From Pterois miles (taxonomy: Eukaryota > Chordata > Actinopteri > Perciformes > Scorpaenidae), in NCBI GenBank assembly GCA_947000775.1, contig CAMQGK010000463.1, positions 4,722,501 to 4,786,500 on the forward strand: DNA of 64,000 nt. Direction: 5' to 3'. Every line of letters starts with the position of its first letter. Within the stretch, counting starts at the first letter, position 1. The translations under genes and the position numbers were made by a program. The notes under the pieces were generated by a model. It was not told the DNA's origin and did not search any database. It saw only the letters and a list, made by a program, of their open reading frames with translations. Shown piece by piece: positions 1 through 12,335 of the stretch.

Positions 1-105
1 GGGTTAACCAAGCTGACCTGCAGTAATATGGGCCAGCTTGGGTGCTGCAAAACTGATTTTTAACTTAGCTGACATGTTACTTTAATTGCTTTCCTTCTGT
101 CTCAG

Positions 106-390
106 AGTGATAAGCTGCAGGAGCAACAGGACTTGATAGTGGAGCTGCAGTGTCTGCTGTCTACTCCAGGGCTGATGGGCCTGGGCCTTAACTTGAGACC
201 ACGGCCTCACACAGCCCCTATTGGCTCTATGCAACACGGTCAGAATGGAGGCACATGCAGACAGGTAACCAACAAGCTGAGTTAGTTTTGTGTGTGGTGT
301 TGTGTGGATTCAAAAGTTTAAAAAGTGGTAAGAAATGGAGGTGCGTGCCTGTCAGTGGGAGGAGCACATACCAAAGTTGCTTGTTTGTAG

Positions 391-426
<36 letters not shown>

Positions 427-1013
427 ACAGGTCAGCCCAGTGGGCTATCTTGGTAATGAACCTTGTGGTGATCAGGACGGTAGCCTCTATGAGGAGCAGG
501 AGATCCCAGCAGGAGCAGAAATGCAGGACACAGAAGAAGAGTGCAGTCATTCCAACCTCGGCCAAGAGAGACGCAAGTATGTTGTATTTATGGAAATCAT
601 GGCTTGCAGCTTACTCTATTTAAATTGAGTGTTAAAGAAGAAGAAGAAGAAGATAGTCCTTTATTAGTCCCACTAGGGGAAATTTAATTTTTTTCTTTTT
701 TTTTTAATAATATACAGGGGAAACAAACACAAAAAAACACAAACAAAAAAAAACAAAAAAAGAGGGAGAGAAGGGGGAGGGGGGGGGCTCCTCAAGAGGC
801 GCGCAGGAGGGGGGGGGGGGTTGGTGCCCTGGGGGGGGGCGGCGCGGCGGAGAGGAAGAGGGGAACCGGCCCCCCTCCACAAACCAATTCACACCTAGTC
901 CTTGTGGGTGATGGGGGGAGTAACCCTCTGCCCTCCAGCTCCCCCCAACCACACCAGAAAAACCCCCAAATAAATAATGAATAAATAATGCACACAGAAG
1001 AGGTAGACCACAC

Positions 1014-1071
<58 letters not shown>

Positions 1072-4000
1072 TAGGGATTATTGGACAATATTGGATTTTT
1101 GCCAGTATATGCTGATATATCCCAACTAATTTTGGCCTATCCTGATATAAGCACAATTTTTTTTACACCTGTTACAACTGTTATCAGGATGGTCCACTGG
1201 TAGATGCAGACATTATATACAATGCTACTAAATGTAATGCTTATGATTCTGTCAGACAGGTGAATCTGACGTGGACCAAAAGGGACATGACATCAGGAGG
1301 ACTAGCAGTTGGTGGTAGGGGGCTCATATCTCTGCCTGAGCCAGACCACCACCCCTCTTTAGCCAGAAAAGCATGTAAGTCTATCAACCCAAGGCGCTCC
1401 TATGTGTTAGAAATAGATTTACAATTATTGATGGGGAAAGGCAAATTAAAATAAAAGTATCTCCTGTATTCACAGTTGCAAGAAAAAGGATGGGATTACA
1501 TGGATTTCTGCATAAATTGGTTATAAAATGTATTCTAATCTTCATCTAAGTCACAACAATGGACAAATACAGTCTGCTTAAACTAATACCGCACAAAAAA
1601 TTATATGTTTCATGTTTTTATTGAACACACCATGTAAACATTCACAGTGCAGGGTGGGAAAATGTATGTGAACCCCGAGGCTAATGACTTCTCCAAGAGC
1701 TAATTGGAGCCAGGAGTCAGCCAACCTGGAGTCCAATCAATGTGATGAGATTGGAGGTGTTTTTTAAAGTTGCCCTGCCCTTTAAAAAACACAGTTTTGA
1801 GTTAGGTGTTCTCAATAAGTGAAACATTAAACAAGAATGGAGTTTATGACCATTGTGCAGGTCTGATCTGCAACAACGGGCAACGTTTGGTTGAGTTTAT
1901 TGCTGCCAAAGGATGGTAAACCAGTTATTAAATTTAAAGGTTCACATACTTTTTCCACCCTGCACTGTGAATCTTTACATGTTGTGTTCAATAAAAACTT
2001 GAAAACATAATTTTTTGTGCTGTATTAGTTTAAGCAGGATGTGTTTGTCTATTGTTGTGACCTAGACGAAGATCAGAACACATTTTATGACCAGTTTGTG
2101 CAGAAATTCAAGTAATCTCAAAGGGTTCACATACTTTTTCTTGCAATTGTATGTTGTTTGTTAGCACTCTGTACCTTCTATTGAAATCATTTATGCATAA
2201 ATCCAATTTGTGATTTTATTTAAACATGTTAACACATTGACAAACATTCACATGCAGTTACACAGAAAGTTTTTTTTTTTTTTCATGAACATATTTTTGA
2301 AGCCTGTTTGATCCCACGTGTTCGCCTGTGGTGCAGCATGTGTTTGTGGAGAAGTGGCTACAGTGTTGCTCCTCTGATGTTTAGACATGTAGTATTTAGT
2401 GAACCGAGCGTGTCCACACCAGCCACATATGGGATGACAATTAATATAGCTTTTTATTGTGCTTTGGTTCCTTTTGCAATCAGATGATACATGTTGTCCC
2501 AGCAGACTTATGGTAACCTTAGGCTTTTAAGATCTGTTCAATATGTTGTTATTGCCTGGTTTTAGTCTGTACTCTGTGGACTAAGCTTCACATCACACCC
2601 AATTTAGTGTAGGGTGAGAGTCAAACAGGAAGTACCGGTCTGTGTTGGTACTTGAAGAAGATCACACATGAGTGCTTGAACCTTGGCCACTGCCTTGAAA
2701 CTCTGTCCCCTTCCTCATGATAACACCCTGCTGACTTCCTGTGTATTCTTTCAAATCTCTGTGTAGCCAACTCCAGTACTGGGGAGACATCTGTACGTGA
2801 AAGTTTGAAAAGTTTTGAAGGCGTTTCAGAGTTGGGGACTTCTTCAGGCACAGCAGAAGATCAGGGAGCTGTCTGTCACCATCCGTATGAAGGAAGAGCT
2901 CATCAAGGAGCTGGTCAAAACAGGTTGCAAATTCATTACCCTTCTTTAGCTGCATCTTTTCCAAATAGAGGGTCACCGCTGTATTTTCATATATCTATTT
3001 AAAAAAAAAAAAATGTAGGTAAGGATGCTCAGGCCCTGAACAGGCAGTACAGCCATAAGATCACAGCTCTGGAGAGTGAAGCTATGCAGGCTCGTCAGGA
3101 GCTGCAGGAGGCCCAACGGCAGCTGCAGGACCTAGAGAGGCAAGAGAGAGAGATCAGCACAACGGACAAGACCAGAGCACAGGAATGTCGCAGGAAGATA
3201 GCGGCTGCTCAGAGCAAAGTTCAGGTTTGACTGCCACATCTCTGCATTCATGTGTAATAACACATAGGGAACAGACAATTAGAGATTTGGTGATGCTGAT
3301 TTGTGTGGCATCTGAAAGAATATTTTTGTGCATTGAAGATAGTATAGTAAACCCATGATTATTCCCTGATGTGTAATTAACAACAAAATACTGTACTATT
3401 GTTTATATATATTCATATATTCAGACAAGACCTTTTGGACTTCTGAAAAGGAAAATGTGTATGGTTTTGTATTAGGTTCTCAGTCAGCGGCAGAGGGATA
3501 CCGCTCGTCTCGCTAACCTTCCTGCCCAGAGCGAACGTCGTGTGTTTGAGCTGGAGCGAAGTGTTCAGAGTATGAGGCAGCAGCAGGAGCAGCTGCAAAG
3601 GCGTTTGCGCCAGGAAAGTCAGCAGAAGCGACGTCTGGAGAGCGAGATGCAAAGAAGAACTCACAGAGTAAAGGTACCGCAGGCCAATACAGCACAGTGG
3701 CAGCTCACTTAGTTCACCATAGAGCTTTCAATTTGGAAGGATCATAGCTCTGCTAAAATGCTAAATTCTGAGGTCCAACAGCCTCCTCCAACTTATTTGC
3801 ATTAATTTAACTCCATTTAACATGAAAATAACTTATACAGACAGTCCATAAAGTTATAGAAACACTACATACAATTGTGCCAAAACCAAAACATGAGCAA
3901 GAAATGTTGCAAAACAAACCTAAGACAAAAACTGAAGTAAACTGAACCTGTGACTGCAGGAGTCAACCCCAGAGCCACCAGTACTGGGGGCAACCTATGA

Positions 4001-5702
4001 TGTAATTATGAAATATTGCTATTGTATGACATTCTATGTATCGAAGATATGACTATTGTACTAGTTTGAAAACATCGGCAGCTTTCAGAATCCCTAAACC
4101 ATGTATATTGTCCAAACTATTACTAACTACTAAACTAAGCATTTATTTGTTGAAGGCAGAGATAGTTTTGTTCTATGCTAGTCCTGTAATTGACCTTTAT
4201 CGTCTTTTCTTCATCTCATCCATCCCCTCTGTAGGAACTTGAGATAAAGAATGAGCAGCAGCAAAAGATCCTAAGAATAAAAACCGAGGAGGTCGCTGCC
4301 TTCCAGAGGCAGAGACGCAGTGGTAGTAACGGCTCCGTCATCTCACTGGAAGAACAGCAGGTAGGACAAGAATCTCAAGTAGAGATTATACAGTATCTCT
4401 CTTAACCTTGAATTCATAGAGACCAAACTGCCTTTAAACCCCAGAGGAAAATTAGTCATATTTATTTTTGATTTGTAAGAATTTGTTGTTTTGGCCAAGA
4501 TGCCTGGAATTTCTCTTGTGGGGCTGTCACTCGCCCAGTGTGTCTGTGTCTCTATTTCGATATGACTTTGTCTTGACTCCCTGTGAGCAGAAGATTGAGG
4601 AACAAAAGCGTTGGCTGGATGAGGAAATGGAGCGGGTACTGGACCAGAGGAGAGAACTGGAAGATCTGGAAGGAGAACTCACTAAACGAGAGCAAATCCT
4701 GGCCAAGAAAGAAGCCCTTCTTCAGGAACGCAGTGGACTGGAGACCAAGAGGCTCCGCTCCAGTCAGGTATTAACCACAAACAGCTCCATTCAGGGACAC
4801 AGGAAACTGGCAAATGCTTAACATTTTTATTCATCTTACCTCCAGGCCCTGAGTAAAAACCTGGTGACGCTTACGGGGCGCATTGAGTCACTTGAGCAAG
4901 AGTTGAGTGAGAGGAATGGTCTTCTTCGCAGCAGCAGCGCGCAAGACTCGCAACAGATTCGCCAAGAAATTTCCAACCTCCGTCAAGAGAAAGATTCACT
5001 GCTTAAACAAAGAGTGGAGCTGGACGATAAGCTGCGGCAGGGTAGCCTGCTCTCACCTGAGGTCAGATATTACTGTGGCATTTAAGCAGCAACAGAAAAG
5101 AGACACACATATAGGATTTTTTTGTGTTTTCATAAAGACATACCACTGTACAACAAACCTGAATTTAGTACTTCATATGGCAGTAATAGGAAATATGACG
5201 AGAAAACTTGGCAAGCAGTAACAACTTTTCACTGGAAGCTGTGCTATCACCTGTTTGTGAATGTTCATGTTTACATTTTCACTGAGTCCCTCTGTTCCCC
5301 CTGACATTTGTAGGAGGAGCGAACACTTTTCCAGTTGGACGAGGCAATCGAGGCTCTGGATGCAGCTATCGAGTACAAGAATGAGGCCATCACTCAGAGA
5401 CAGCGACAGCTGAGAGCTTCTGCCAGTATGCTCTCCCAGTGGGAGATGAACCTGATGGCTAAACTCAGTTACCTGTCTGCCTCTGAGACCAGAGCTCTGC
5501 TGTGCAAGTACTTCGACAAGGTCTGTGGTTTAACCGTGTTCTCACCTTCTGCCATATGTACAAACATTACATTTTTTACATTACAGTAATGTCATTACAT
5601 CACAATAGTGTTGTCACGATACCAACATTTTAGTATTGATACCGGTACCAACGTGTATTTCGATGCTTCGAGTTGCGGTAGCTGCCGTCCTCTCCCTGCT
5701 CC

Positions 5703-5776
<74 letters not shown>

Positions 5777-6058
5777 TCGCTGGGTAACAATCTTTAACAC
5801 AAGTATGGTAATGTAAGATGTAAGCTGAGTGTTGATGTCCTGCAGGTGGTGTCTCTGCGTGAGGAGGAGCGTAAGCTACAGCTCGCCCTGGCTGAACTGG
5901 AAATGCAACTGGACGAGCAGCAGAAGCTGGTGCAGTGGTTGGAGAACGCCCTTGATCGCACACAACTCGACACAGATCGCCGGCTCACACAACAGCAGAA
6001 GGAACATGAGAGGAGCGTGCAGCTCTTACTGCAGCAGTGTCGAGGTGCAGATCACATG

Positions 6059-6130
<72 letters not shown>

Positions 6131-7698
6131 ATAGATATAGATATAGATATAGATAGATAGATTTAGAAGTAGAAATTGGATTAAAGTGAGTGCCAAAAAT
6201 TATGTTATTAGCCATTTTACTTTTTTTTTTTTTGTATTTAGTTTTTATTAGATTATTTCCATAATCATTTTAGAAAATTTATAGCATACTGGTACTCTCA
6301 TGTATGTGTCCTCCCGCCCCTGCAGAGCAAATAGATGAAGGCCTGGCAGGAAGGCAACGGCAGTATGAAGGATGGATCCATAATCTCAGCAAGGAGCTAA
6401 ACCACTACAAGGCAGCAAATCTGGAACTAAGCAACAAACTGAGGGAGCTCTGTGGTTCAGTCAGCCAGCCAAAAGAACATGCTAAAGGTAGGAGCTTTAT
6501 TAGATCAAAGTGTTTGTTCCTTTTAATGTTTATGATTATCATAATTATTGTGTTTACAGCCTGGAGCAAGATGGCCCAGATATCCATGTCATTAAGCCAT
6601 AATTTGCTTCTTGCCATAAAAAAAAAAAAATACTTGAGTGAAAATATCCTTCCACATATCCTGAGGCAAATCCACTTATTAAAGTCATTTGTCTCTCTCA
6701 GATCCTTACATAGATCATTACTGTATCTCCAGTCTTGGTCTCTAAAATGGCAGAAAAGGTAAGAAAAAAAAAAAGTAAAAAAAAAAAATGCCCACAACAA
6801 TGGTGCAAAGCCCAAGATCCAAGCCCAAATCACAGATGACTAAAGAAACCAGAAAATATTAACATTTGAGAAGTTAGAACTGGGAAATTTTGGCATTTTT
6901 TTGTTAAAAACTTGACACAAAACAGTCACAGAAGTTCAACTGCAGGAACAAACCGGTCCAGTTTCAATTCCTGGGCTGTCGTTCACATCTAAACTTCTAA
7001 ATTTCCCTCTGAAATTTAGTGAGCAGAAGTATAAAGTAGCTTAAAATGAATTAAAATTGCACATGTGTATATAGCATGTGTAAATGTGCTACACATTTAT
7101 TCACATGTTGGATCATCTGACATCTAACATCTAATTTCTTTGTTCAGATATTTGGCCCTCAGAACTCTTATCACATTTGTTTTTATATTGACCAAGCTTC
7201 GAGTACCCTTGAGTTGTAGCAAGTCTGTTGGGTTATGCTCACTGTGAGGAATGATGTTTTAGGGCAGCTCTAACTGTCCTTTTGATATGTGTGTTTTTTT
7301 CAGTTGTGGCATCTGATGGTAAACCAGCAGGCATTGGCGGCATGGAGAAGCTCACCCGCTGTCCTGATGACAGCCTCGGAGGCAGGGCGACGGGCCAGTC
7401 TGACAAACCTTCCAGGTCCAGGGAGGAAATGCGTGAGCTGGTGAACACCCCTCTACCATCCACATGGAGACGCTCCTCTCTCCCCACAGAGGAACCTGCT
7501 GTCATGGAGGAGCTATGGCTTCGAGCTGCTGGGGACGTTCCTGTTAACCGTGTAGTTCAAACTGGTATGGGGTCTTGGGGTGGCCCGGCATCCCTGCCTG
7601 TGGTTAAGTCTCGCAGAGAGTCCCGTCGCTCCAGCCTCAACGTTGGACCACTGACTTTAAACAATGCATTAATTGATGTGCGGAAGAATCCTGTCTGA
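106..7698 (+). CDS. kif7: kif7, kinesin-like protein KIF7, 3' part (13 exons, 5' end outside window)
   Basis: KIF7 is the vertebrate Costal-2-like kinesin that acts at the primary-cilium tip to regulate Gli factors in Hedgehog signalling. The exons I place are 106-264, 431-576, 1256-1374, 2767-2923, 3019-3224, 3476-3673, 4235-4360, 4591-4767, 4846-5061, 5314-5520, 5846-6044, 6326-6487 and 7304-7698. All have AG/GT borders and compatible phases except inside 2767-2923 (see findings). They encode about 821 residues of coiled coil and tail; the motor domain lies to the left of the window. Family hallmarks seen are IRMKEELIKELVKTGK, FQLDEAIEALDAAIEYKNEA, LMAKLSYLS, SETRALLCKYFDKV and the C-terminus IDVRKNPV, close to mammalian KIF7 (IDVRKNPL). 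These separate it from KIF27. Heptad-rich Glu/Gln/Lys/Arg sequence fills exons 5-11. The stop is at 7696-7698. Identification is firm; exon borders are by eye. Confidence 0.93.
392..424. repeat. (GT)n microsatellite in kif7 intron
   Basis: An uninterrupted GT dinucleotide run ends only a few bases before the acceptor of the exon starting at 431, so it forms part of the tract upstream of that acceptor. Short open frames across it are artefacts. Confidence 0.9.
640..1070. repeat. low-complexity and microsatellite block in kif7 intron
   Basis: The block holds, in order, an AAG tract, a short TTTATTAGTCCCACTAGGGG segment typical of fish LINE/SINE 3' tails, A-rich then G-rich homopolymer-like DNA (about 705-860), and a pure GT dinucleotide run at about 1015-1068. 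Open frames here are compositional and not supported as genes. Confidence 0.75.
1473..2149. mobile_element. Tc1-like non-autonomous DNA transposon with IR/DR ends
   Basis: The element is about 677 bp and lies in a kif7 intron. Its ends are long inverted repeats of about 200 bp (about 1473-1674 and 1941-2149). Each arm carries two direct-repeat-like motifs: an outer one with TTGCAAGAAAAAG at the tip and an inner one with TGCAGGGTGG(G/A)AAAA next to TATGTGAACC at 1643-1674 and 1941-1970. Paired direct repeats inside each long inverted repeat is the IR/DR arrangement known from Tc1-type fish transposons such as Sleeping Beauty. The right end is followed by TA; the matching left TA is now CA. The middle of about 270 bp has no transposase, so it could only have moved with help from elsewhere. 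The family name is not determined. Confidence 0.8.
2767..2923 (+). CDS. kif7: kif7 exon with an apparent +1 frameshift
   Basis: The exon has a strong pyrimidine-rich acceptor ending at 2766 and a donor at 2924. Entering in the phase set by the previous exon (one base carried from 1374), it reads NSSTGETSVRESLKSFEGVSELG up to a GGGG run at 2834-2837. The conserved kif7 sequence that follows (LLQAQQKIRELSVTIRMK) is one base out of register from about 2838 onward. The 13 exons total 2467 nt, one more than a multiple of three, which fits a single extra base. The cause could be a sequencing or assembly homopolymer error, a true allele, or an acceptor I have misplaced, for example a weak AG at about 2813. 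Confidence 0.6.
5598..5775. repeat. mobile-element remnant plus (CTGT)n(CT)n microsatellite
   Basis: This lies in the kif7 intron between the exons ending at 5520 and starting at 5846. The first part (TTGTCACGATACCAA, then GTATTGATACCGGTACC) resembles the end of a short DNA transposon common in fish. It is followed by tandem CTGT units at about 5702-5740 and CT units to about 5773. No coding content. Confidence 0.6.
6063..6160. repeat. (AT)n followed by (AGATAT)n/(AGAT)n microsatellite
   Basis: This is a compound microsatellite that begins about 20 bp after the donor of the exon ending at 6044. Frames running into it from the exon are intron read-through, not coding. Confidence 0.9.
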
Positions 7699-7822
7699 AA
7701 AGTGTTGTGCTGCTTAGACCATTCGCATAGATTTTTGTTTTGTGGTTTCTGAAATATTTTGTCGCATTAACCGTCTTTAGTTTTTATATTTCAATTTTTG
7801 TACTTGTATATAAAGTTTTTTA

Positions 7823-7828
7823 ATTAAA
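7823..7828 (+). terminator. kif7: kif7 polyadenylation signal candidate (ATTAAA)
   Basis: ATTAAA lies about 125 nt after the kif7 stop, in an AT-rich 3' UTR, and is followed by further T-rich sequence. It is the common one-base variant of AATAAA. No better signal was seen closer to the stop. Confidence 0.45.
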
Positions 7829-8504
7829 AAGGACACCCACTGATTTTTATATGAAGCACTTTCAAAAAGGTAAAGTTTATGTTTCCTTGTCATACAGTAA
7901 TTGGTAGCGATATAGTCTGGCCAACCATTACAGTCAGTATGGTCTGAATCATTTGCATCATTACAAAATTATGCTCTCTAGTCATGTAGTCTTTTTACAC
8001 TCTACAGTATTTTATATTAAAATGTTTTTTGCCTCTCACTAATCTGGCTTGTTTTTTTTTTTTTAAATTCATTAATTTCTTCTACAACTTCAGACAAGAA
8101 TGGGGAAATTATTTATGCCGTTTGATCTGTGATCCCTTTGAGATCGAGGGTCAGGTTGGATGTTATCACAATTGATAAATTAGAAAACTGCTGTGAAATG
8201 TCAGATTAGACCGAGTAAGTTTAGGTCCAAGTCTTGACATCATGTGAACAGTTAAAGGCTGCAATGAATCTTCACTATTTTTTTTTTTTAGACGCAAATA
8301 GATTTGGACATCATCAGCAAAACAATGAAAAGTAATATTTTACTTAAAAATGGAGCCCAAGCATGGCAGACAATGAAAAAAGGGTTGGGCCCAAAATTGA
8401 GCCTTGAGGAACCCCACAGGTAAGTGGTGCTGCAGCTGAGGAATATTCACCTTACTGATCTGAGAAATTCCCATCTGACAGGTGCAGACAGGTATCATGA
8501 GCTT
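7829..8504. other. intergenic DNA between kif7 and the minisatellite
   Basis: No gene is seen. Around 8270-8480 the sequence (GACATCATCAGCAAAACA, then GGGCCCAAAATTGAGCCTTG and GAGGAACCCCACAGGT) resembles a degraded dispersed repeat that is common in teleost introns. Its class is not resolved. Confidence 0.5.
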
Positions 8505-10095
8505 TTTTCAGACATGTTATATTAGGACTTTTTTCAACATACACTATATTTTCCTCTTTTTGACATACTATGACTTTTTTTCAACATGCTGTGCTATGAC
8601 TTTTTTTGACATAGTATACATTTTTTTCAATATACGACAGTATGCCATGACTTTTTTTTTCAACATACTATGACTTTTTCCCCAACGTACTATAGTATGA
8701 CTTTTTTTGACATACTATACCATGACTTTGATTCGACATAATATACTTTCATTTTTTTTATATAATGACTTTTTTATCAATATAATATAGAATTAGATTT
8801 CTTCAACATACCATACCATGACATTTTTTGATATGCTATACTGTACCATTCTGGCAACAATTGAATCGAAGGCAACTGAACTTAGATTTGTCTCTGAAGA
8901 CGTTTCGCCCCTTATCCAAGTGGCTTCATCAGTTCGTAACGCTACAGTCTGACTAGTCCCCACTAGTCTGATGACTATACCATGACTTGTTTTCAACAAA
9001 GACTACTTTTTTCAGCATGTTATACTATGTATTTTTTTTACTCTTTTTTCGACATGCTATACTATGTATTTTTTTTACTCTTTTTTCGACATGCTATACT
9101 ATGACTTTTTTAACATACTATACTATAACATTTTTCAACATGCTATGATAGAATTTTTTTGACATATGATACCATGCCTTTTTTAGACATACTATACTAT
9201 GGCTTTTCTTCCAGCATAACATACTGACATTTTTTCAACAGAATCCCATGACTTTTTTTTTTCCGACATGCTATACTATGACTTTTTCTAGATACTGTAC
9301 TATGACCTTTTTGAAAGAATATACCATTACTTTTTCAATATACTATACCATGACTTTTTTCAACATACTGCTCCATAACTTTTTTCAACATGCTATACTA
9401 TGACTTTTTTTTTTTTTTTTAACATACTATACCATGTTTTTTTTTTTTTTTTTACATACATACTACGACTTTAATGTTCAACATGCTGACATGACTTTTT
9501 TCAACACGCTATACTATGACTTTTTTCGCTCTCCTTGATTTTTTCGACACGCTATACTATGACTTTTTCAACATACTGTTCTCTGACTTTTTTTCAACAT
9601 ACCATGACCATGACTTTTTTCAACGTCCTAGACTATGACATTGTTTTTTCAGCGTGCTATAGTATGACTTTTTTTCCCCAAATGCTATACCATGACTTTT
9701 TTTTTTCCCCAACATACTATACTATGACTTTTTTAACATGCTATACTAGGAATTTTTTCAACATGCATTACTATGACTTTTTTTTTTCCCCAACATACTA
9801 TACTATGACTTTTTTCAACATGCTATACTAGGAATTTTTTCAACATGCATTACTATGACTTTTTTAATATACTATACCATGACTTTTTCCAATATACTAT
9901 ACCATGACTTTTTTCAACATGCTATACCATGACTTTTTTTAATATACTATACCATGACTTTTTCCAATATACTATACCATGACTTTTTTCAACATGCTAT
10001 ACCATGACTTTTTTTAATATACTATACCATGACTTTTTCCAATATACTATACCATGACTTTTTCCAACATAATATGCTGCCATTTTTTTCAACAT
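8505..10095. repeat. 25-bp-period AT-rich minisatellite, left arm part 1
   Basis: These are degenerate tandem copies of a unit of about 25 bp, core ACTATACTATGACTTTTTTC followed by AACAT, read on the plus strand. Copies differ by A/C changes (ACTATGAC/CCATGAC) and T-tract length. From about 9867 to 10066 three variant units recur together as a block of about 75 bp, a small higher-order repeat. Positions about 8840-8975 are not array: they hold a short dispersed fragment containing GAAGACGTTTCGCCCC. Open frames here are repeat artefacts. Confidence 0.92.
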
Positions 10096-11255
10096 ACTGC
10101 AATTAACTTTGAATTTTAGAGGTTGCAAAACAGCATCAGCTGCACCACCTTTGTTACCCGGTGTGGTCCGTGTCAGAGGCCAGAATAGATCACCACAAAC
10201 ACAGGAATAGAGTACATGCAATACAACTTTATTAAAGAGATTAATTCATGAAAAATGTTGACTTTACAGGACAGGATGACTAGACGGGGGCCAACCTCGG
10301 GGACCTAGGCACCCACCCGACATCCCATGTACACCCCTGCATGCACCTGGTACCCTATGGTTGACTGCTCTGCAAATACTTCACTGCAACCCCGATAAAA
10401 CACACTGCAACTATCACACAGCACACCCAAATAAAATATACTGCAAATGCTACACAGCACACCTTGGTAAAACACACAACCAGTAATCCACAGCACTCTA
10501 AGGGAACAGGAAATCTGTACCAATACACTGCAACCAAAACGTGAGCGCTCTCGCATATGGACCAGCGCAACCCACAACTATCACTAGGGGGAGGCAGAGG
10601 GCTGCTTCAGTCACCAACAGGTCTCCCCTACAGTCCCTGCCTGGAGTCAATTACCTAAAATCTAATTTGCGACAGCTAATAAAGGTTGCAAGGCAAAGAA
10701 ACATTTAGCAAAACAGACAGACATTTAAGGTAAGAATGTTCAAGCTTTATCTCGCCCCCTGGCGACGAGACCCCCCCGTGGGGGTGCACACATGGACCAG
10801 TCCGTTAACGCTGGCAGGACCCCCAGGCTCTCCGGAAGCAACAGCAGTACTCAGCAGCGGCAGCAAACAGCTCGGTCTGGCGTGAGGTGAGGCATCAAAT
10901 AGGATGAACACAGCGTCGTGCAGCTCAGGCGAGGCCACGACTAAACCCCAGTCCCTCTCTATCTAAAGGAGGCATCCAGCCTCCCCTCCTAACGCAGGAA
11001 CGGACCCCCTGTCTGCTGTCTTCACTGCCGGCAACACTAAAAGTTGCGAACAGCACCCACCCGCACCGTGCCGGCCACAGCCACGACAGAAACCAGGCTC
11101 GTCTCTCACGCGCCCCAACCATTCAATCTCCCTCCTTTATCACTCCGCTTCCTAACAACCACACACAGGTGAAAATCATCAGTCATCAAGCACGCGGGGC
11201 TGTTCCCTACATATCCGCCAGGAGATACCCTCTCCCCACATTACTTCACTACACT
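10096..11255 (-). mobile_element. unclassified 1.1-kb insertion in the minisatellite; candidate solo LTR
   Basis: A GC-richer segment interrupts the array. On the minus strand the part from 11211 down to 10171 begins TGTAGGGAAC and ends CTCTGACA, with an AATAAA about 50 nt before that end. A purine-rich GGGGAGAGGG sits just upstream, as a 3' LTR would show. I could not find a matching target-site duplication or a recognisable primer-binding site, and no protein is recognised. The LTR reading is therefore tentative; an unrelated transposon or captured DNA is equally possible. Confidence 0.4.
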
Positions 11256-12335
11256 ACTATACCATGAGGGGTTTTCTTTCGACATACTATACTATGACTT
11301 TTGTCAACGTCCTAGACTATGACTTTTTTTTTTTCAACATGCTATACCATGACTTTTTTTCAACATGCTATACCATGACTTTTTTTTTACTATACTATAC
11401 TATGACTTTTTTTCAACATACTACACTATGACTTTTTTCAACATACTATAATGTGACATTTTTTCAACATACTATAATGTGACATTTTTTCAACATACCA
11501 TATCTTTTTTCATCATACTATACCACTACATTTTTTCAACATACTATACTATGACATTTTATGTTATACATGTTATACTATGTATTCCTTTTACTCTTTT
11601 TTCGACATGCTATACTATGACTTTTTTAACATGCTATACTATAACATTTTTTAACATGCTATGCTAGAATTTTTTTAACATATGATACCAAGACTTTTTT
11701 TAGACATACTATACTATGGCTTTCCAGCATAATATACTGACATTACAGACAATCCCATGACTTTTTTTTTTTCAATATGCTATACTATGACTTTTTCAAC
11801 ATACTATACCATGACTTTTTTCAACATGCTAAACTATGACTTTTTTTTCAACATGCTGTACTGTGACTTTTTAGGCATACTATAATGAAATTTTCTCAAC
11901 ATACTATACCTTTAGACTTTCTTTCGACATGCTATCCTATTATTTTTTCGACATGTTATACTATGATTTTTTGACATAATATACTATGACTTTTTTCCAA
12001 CGTAATATACTGACATTTTTCAATATACTACAGTATACCATGACTTTTTTTAAACATACTATGCTATGACTTCAATATACTATACTCTGACTTTTTTTTT
12101 AAATGCTATACTATGCCTTTTTATGTTATTTTTTATTTTTTAAACGTACTATACTATGACTTTTTTTAAACATACTATACTATGACTTTTTTGACGTGAT
12201 ATACTGATTCTTTTAAACATAATATTCTGATATTTTTTCAACATACTGTAACATGACTTTTTTCATATGCTATACTATTACTTTTTTTGACAAGCTATAC
12301 TACAGTATACCATACCAGCATACCACTTTTTTCTT
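11256..12335. repeat. AT-rich minisatellite, left arm part 2
   Basis: The same degenerate CATACTATACTATGACTTTT units, in the same orientation as 8505-10095, resume directly after the insertion. Unit spacing is less regular and T-tracts are longer near 12100-12330. Confidence 0.9.

Noticed and set aside
255..623. 122-codon frame spanning the first two kif7 exons
   Set aside because: It reads through the intron and a GT microsatellite; the spliced exons 106-264 and 431-576 give the conserved frame instead.
704..1156. 150-codon proline- and threonine/histidine-rich frame
   Set aside because: It is generated by G-rich and GT-repeat DNA inside a kif7 intron.
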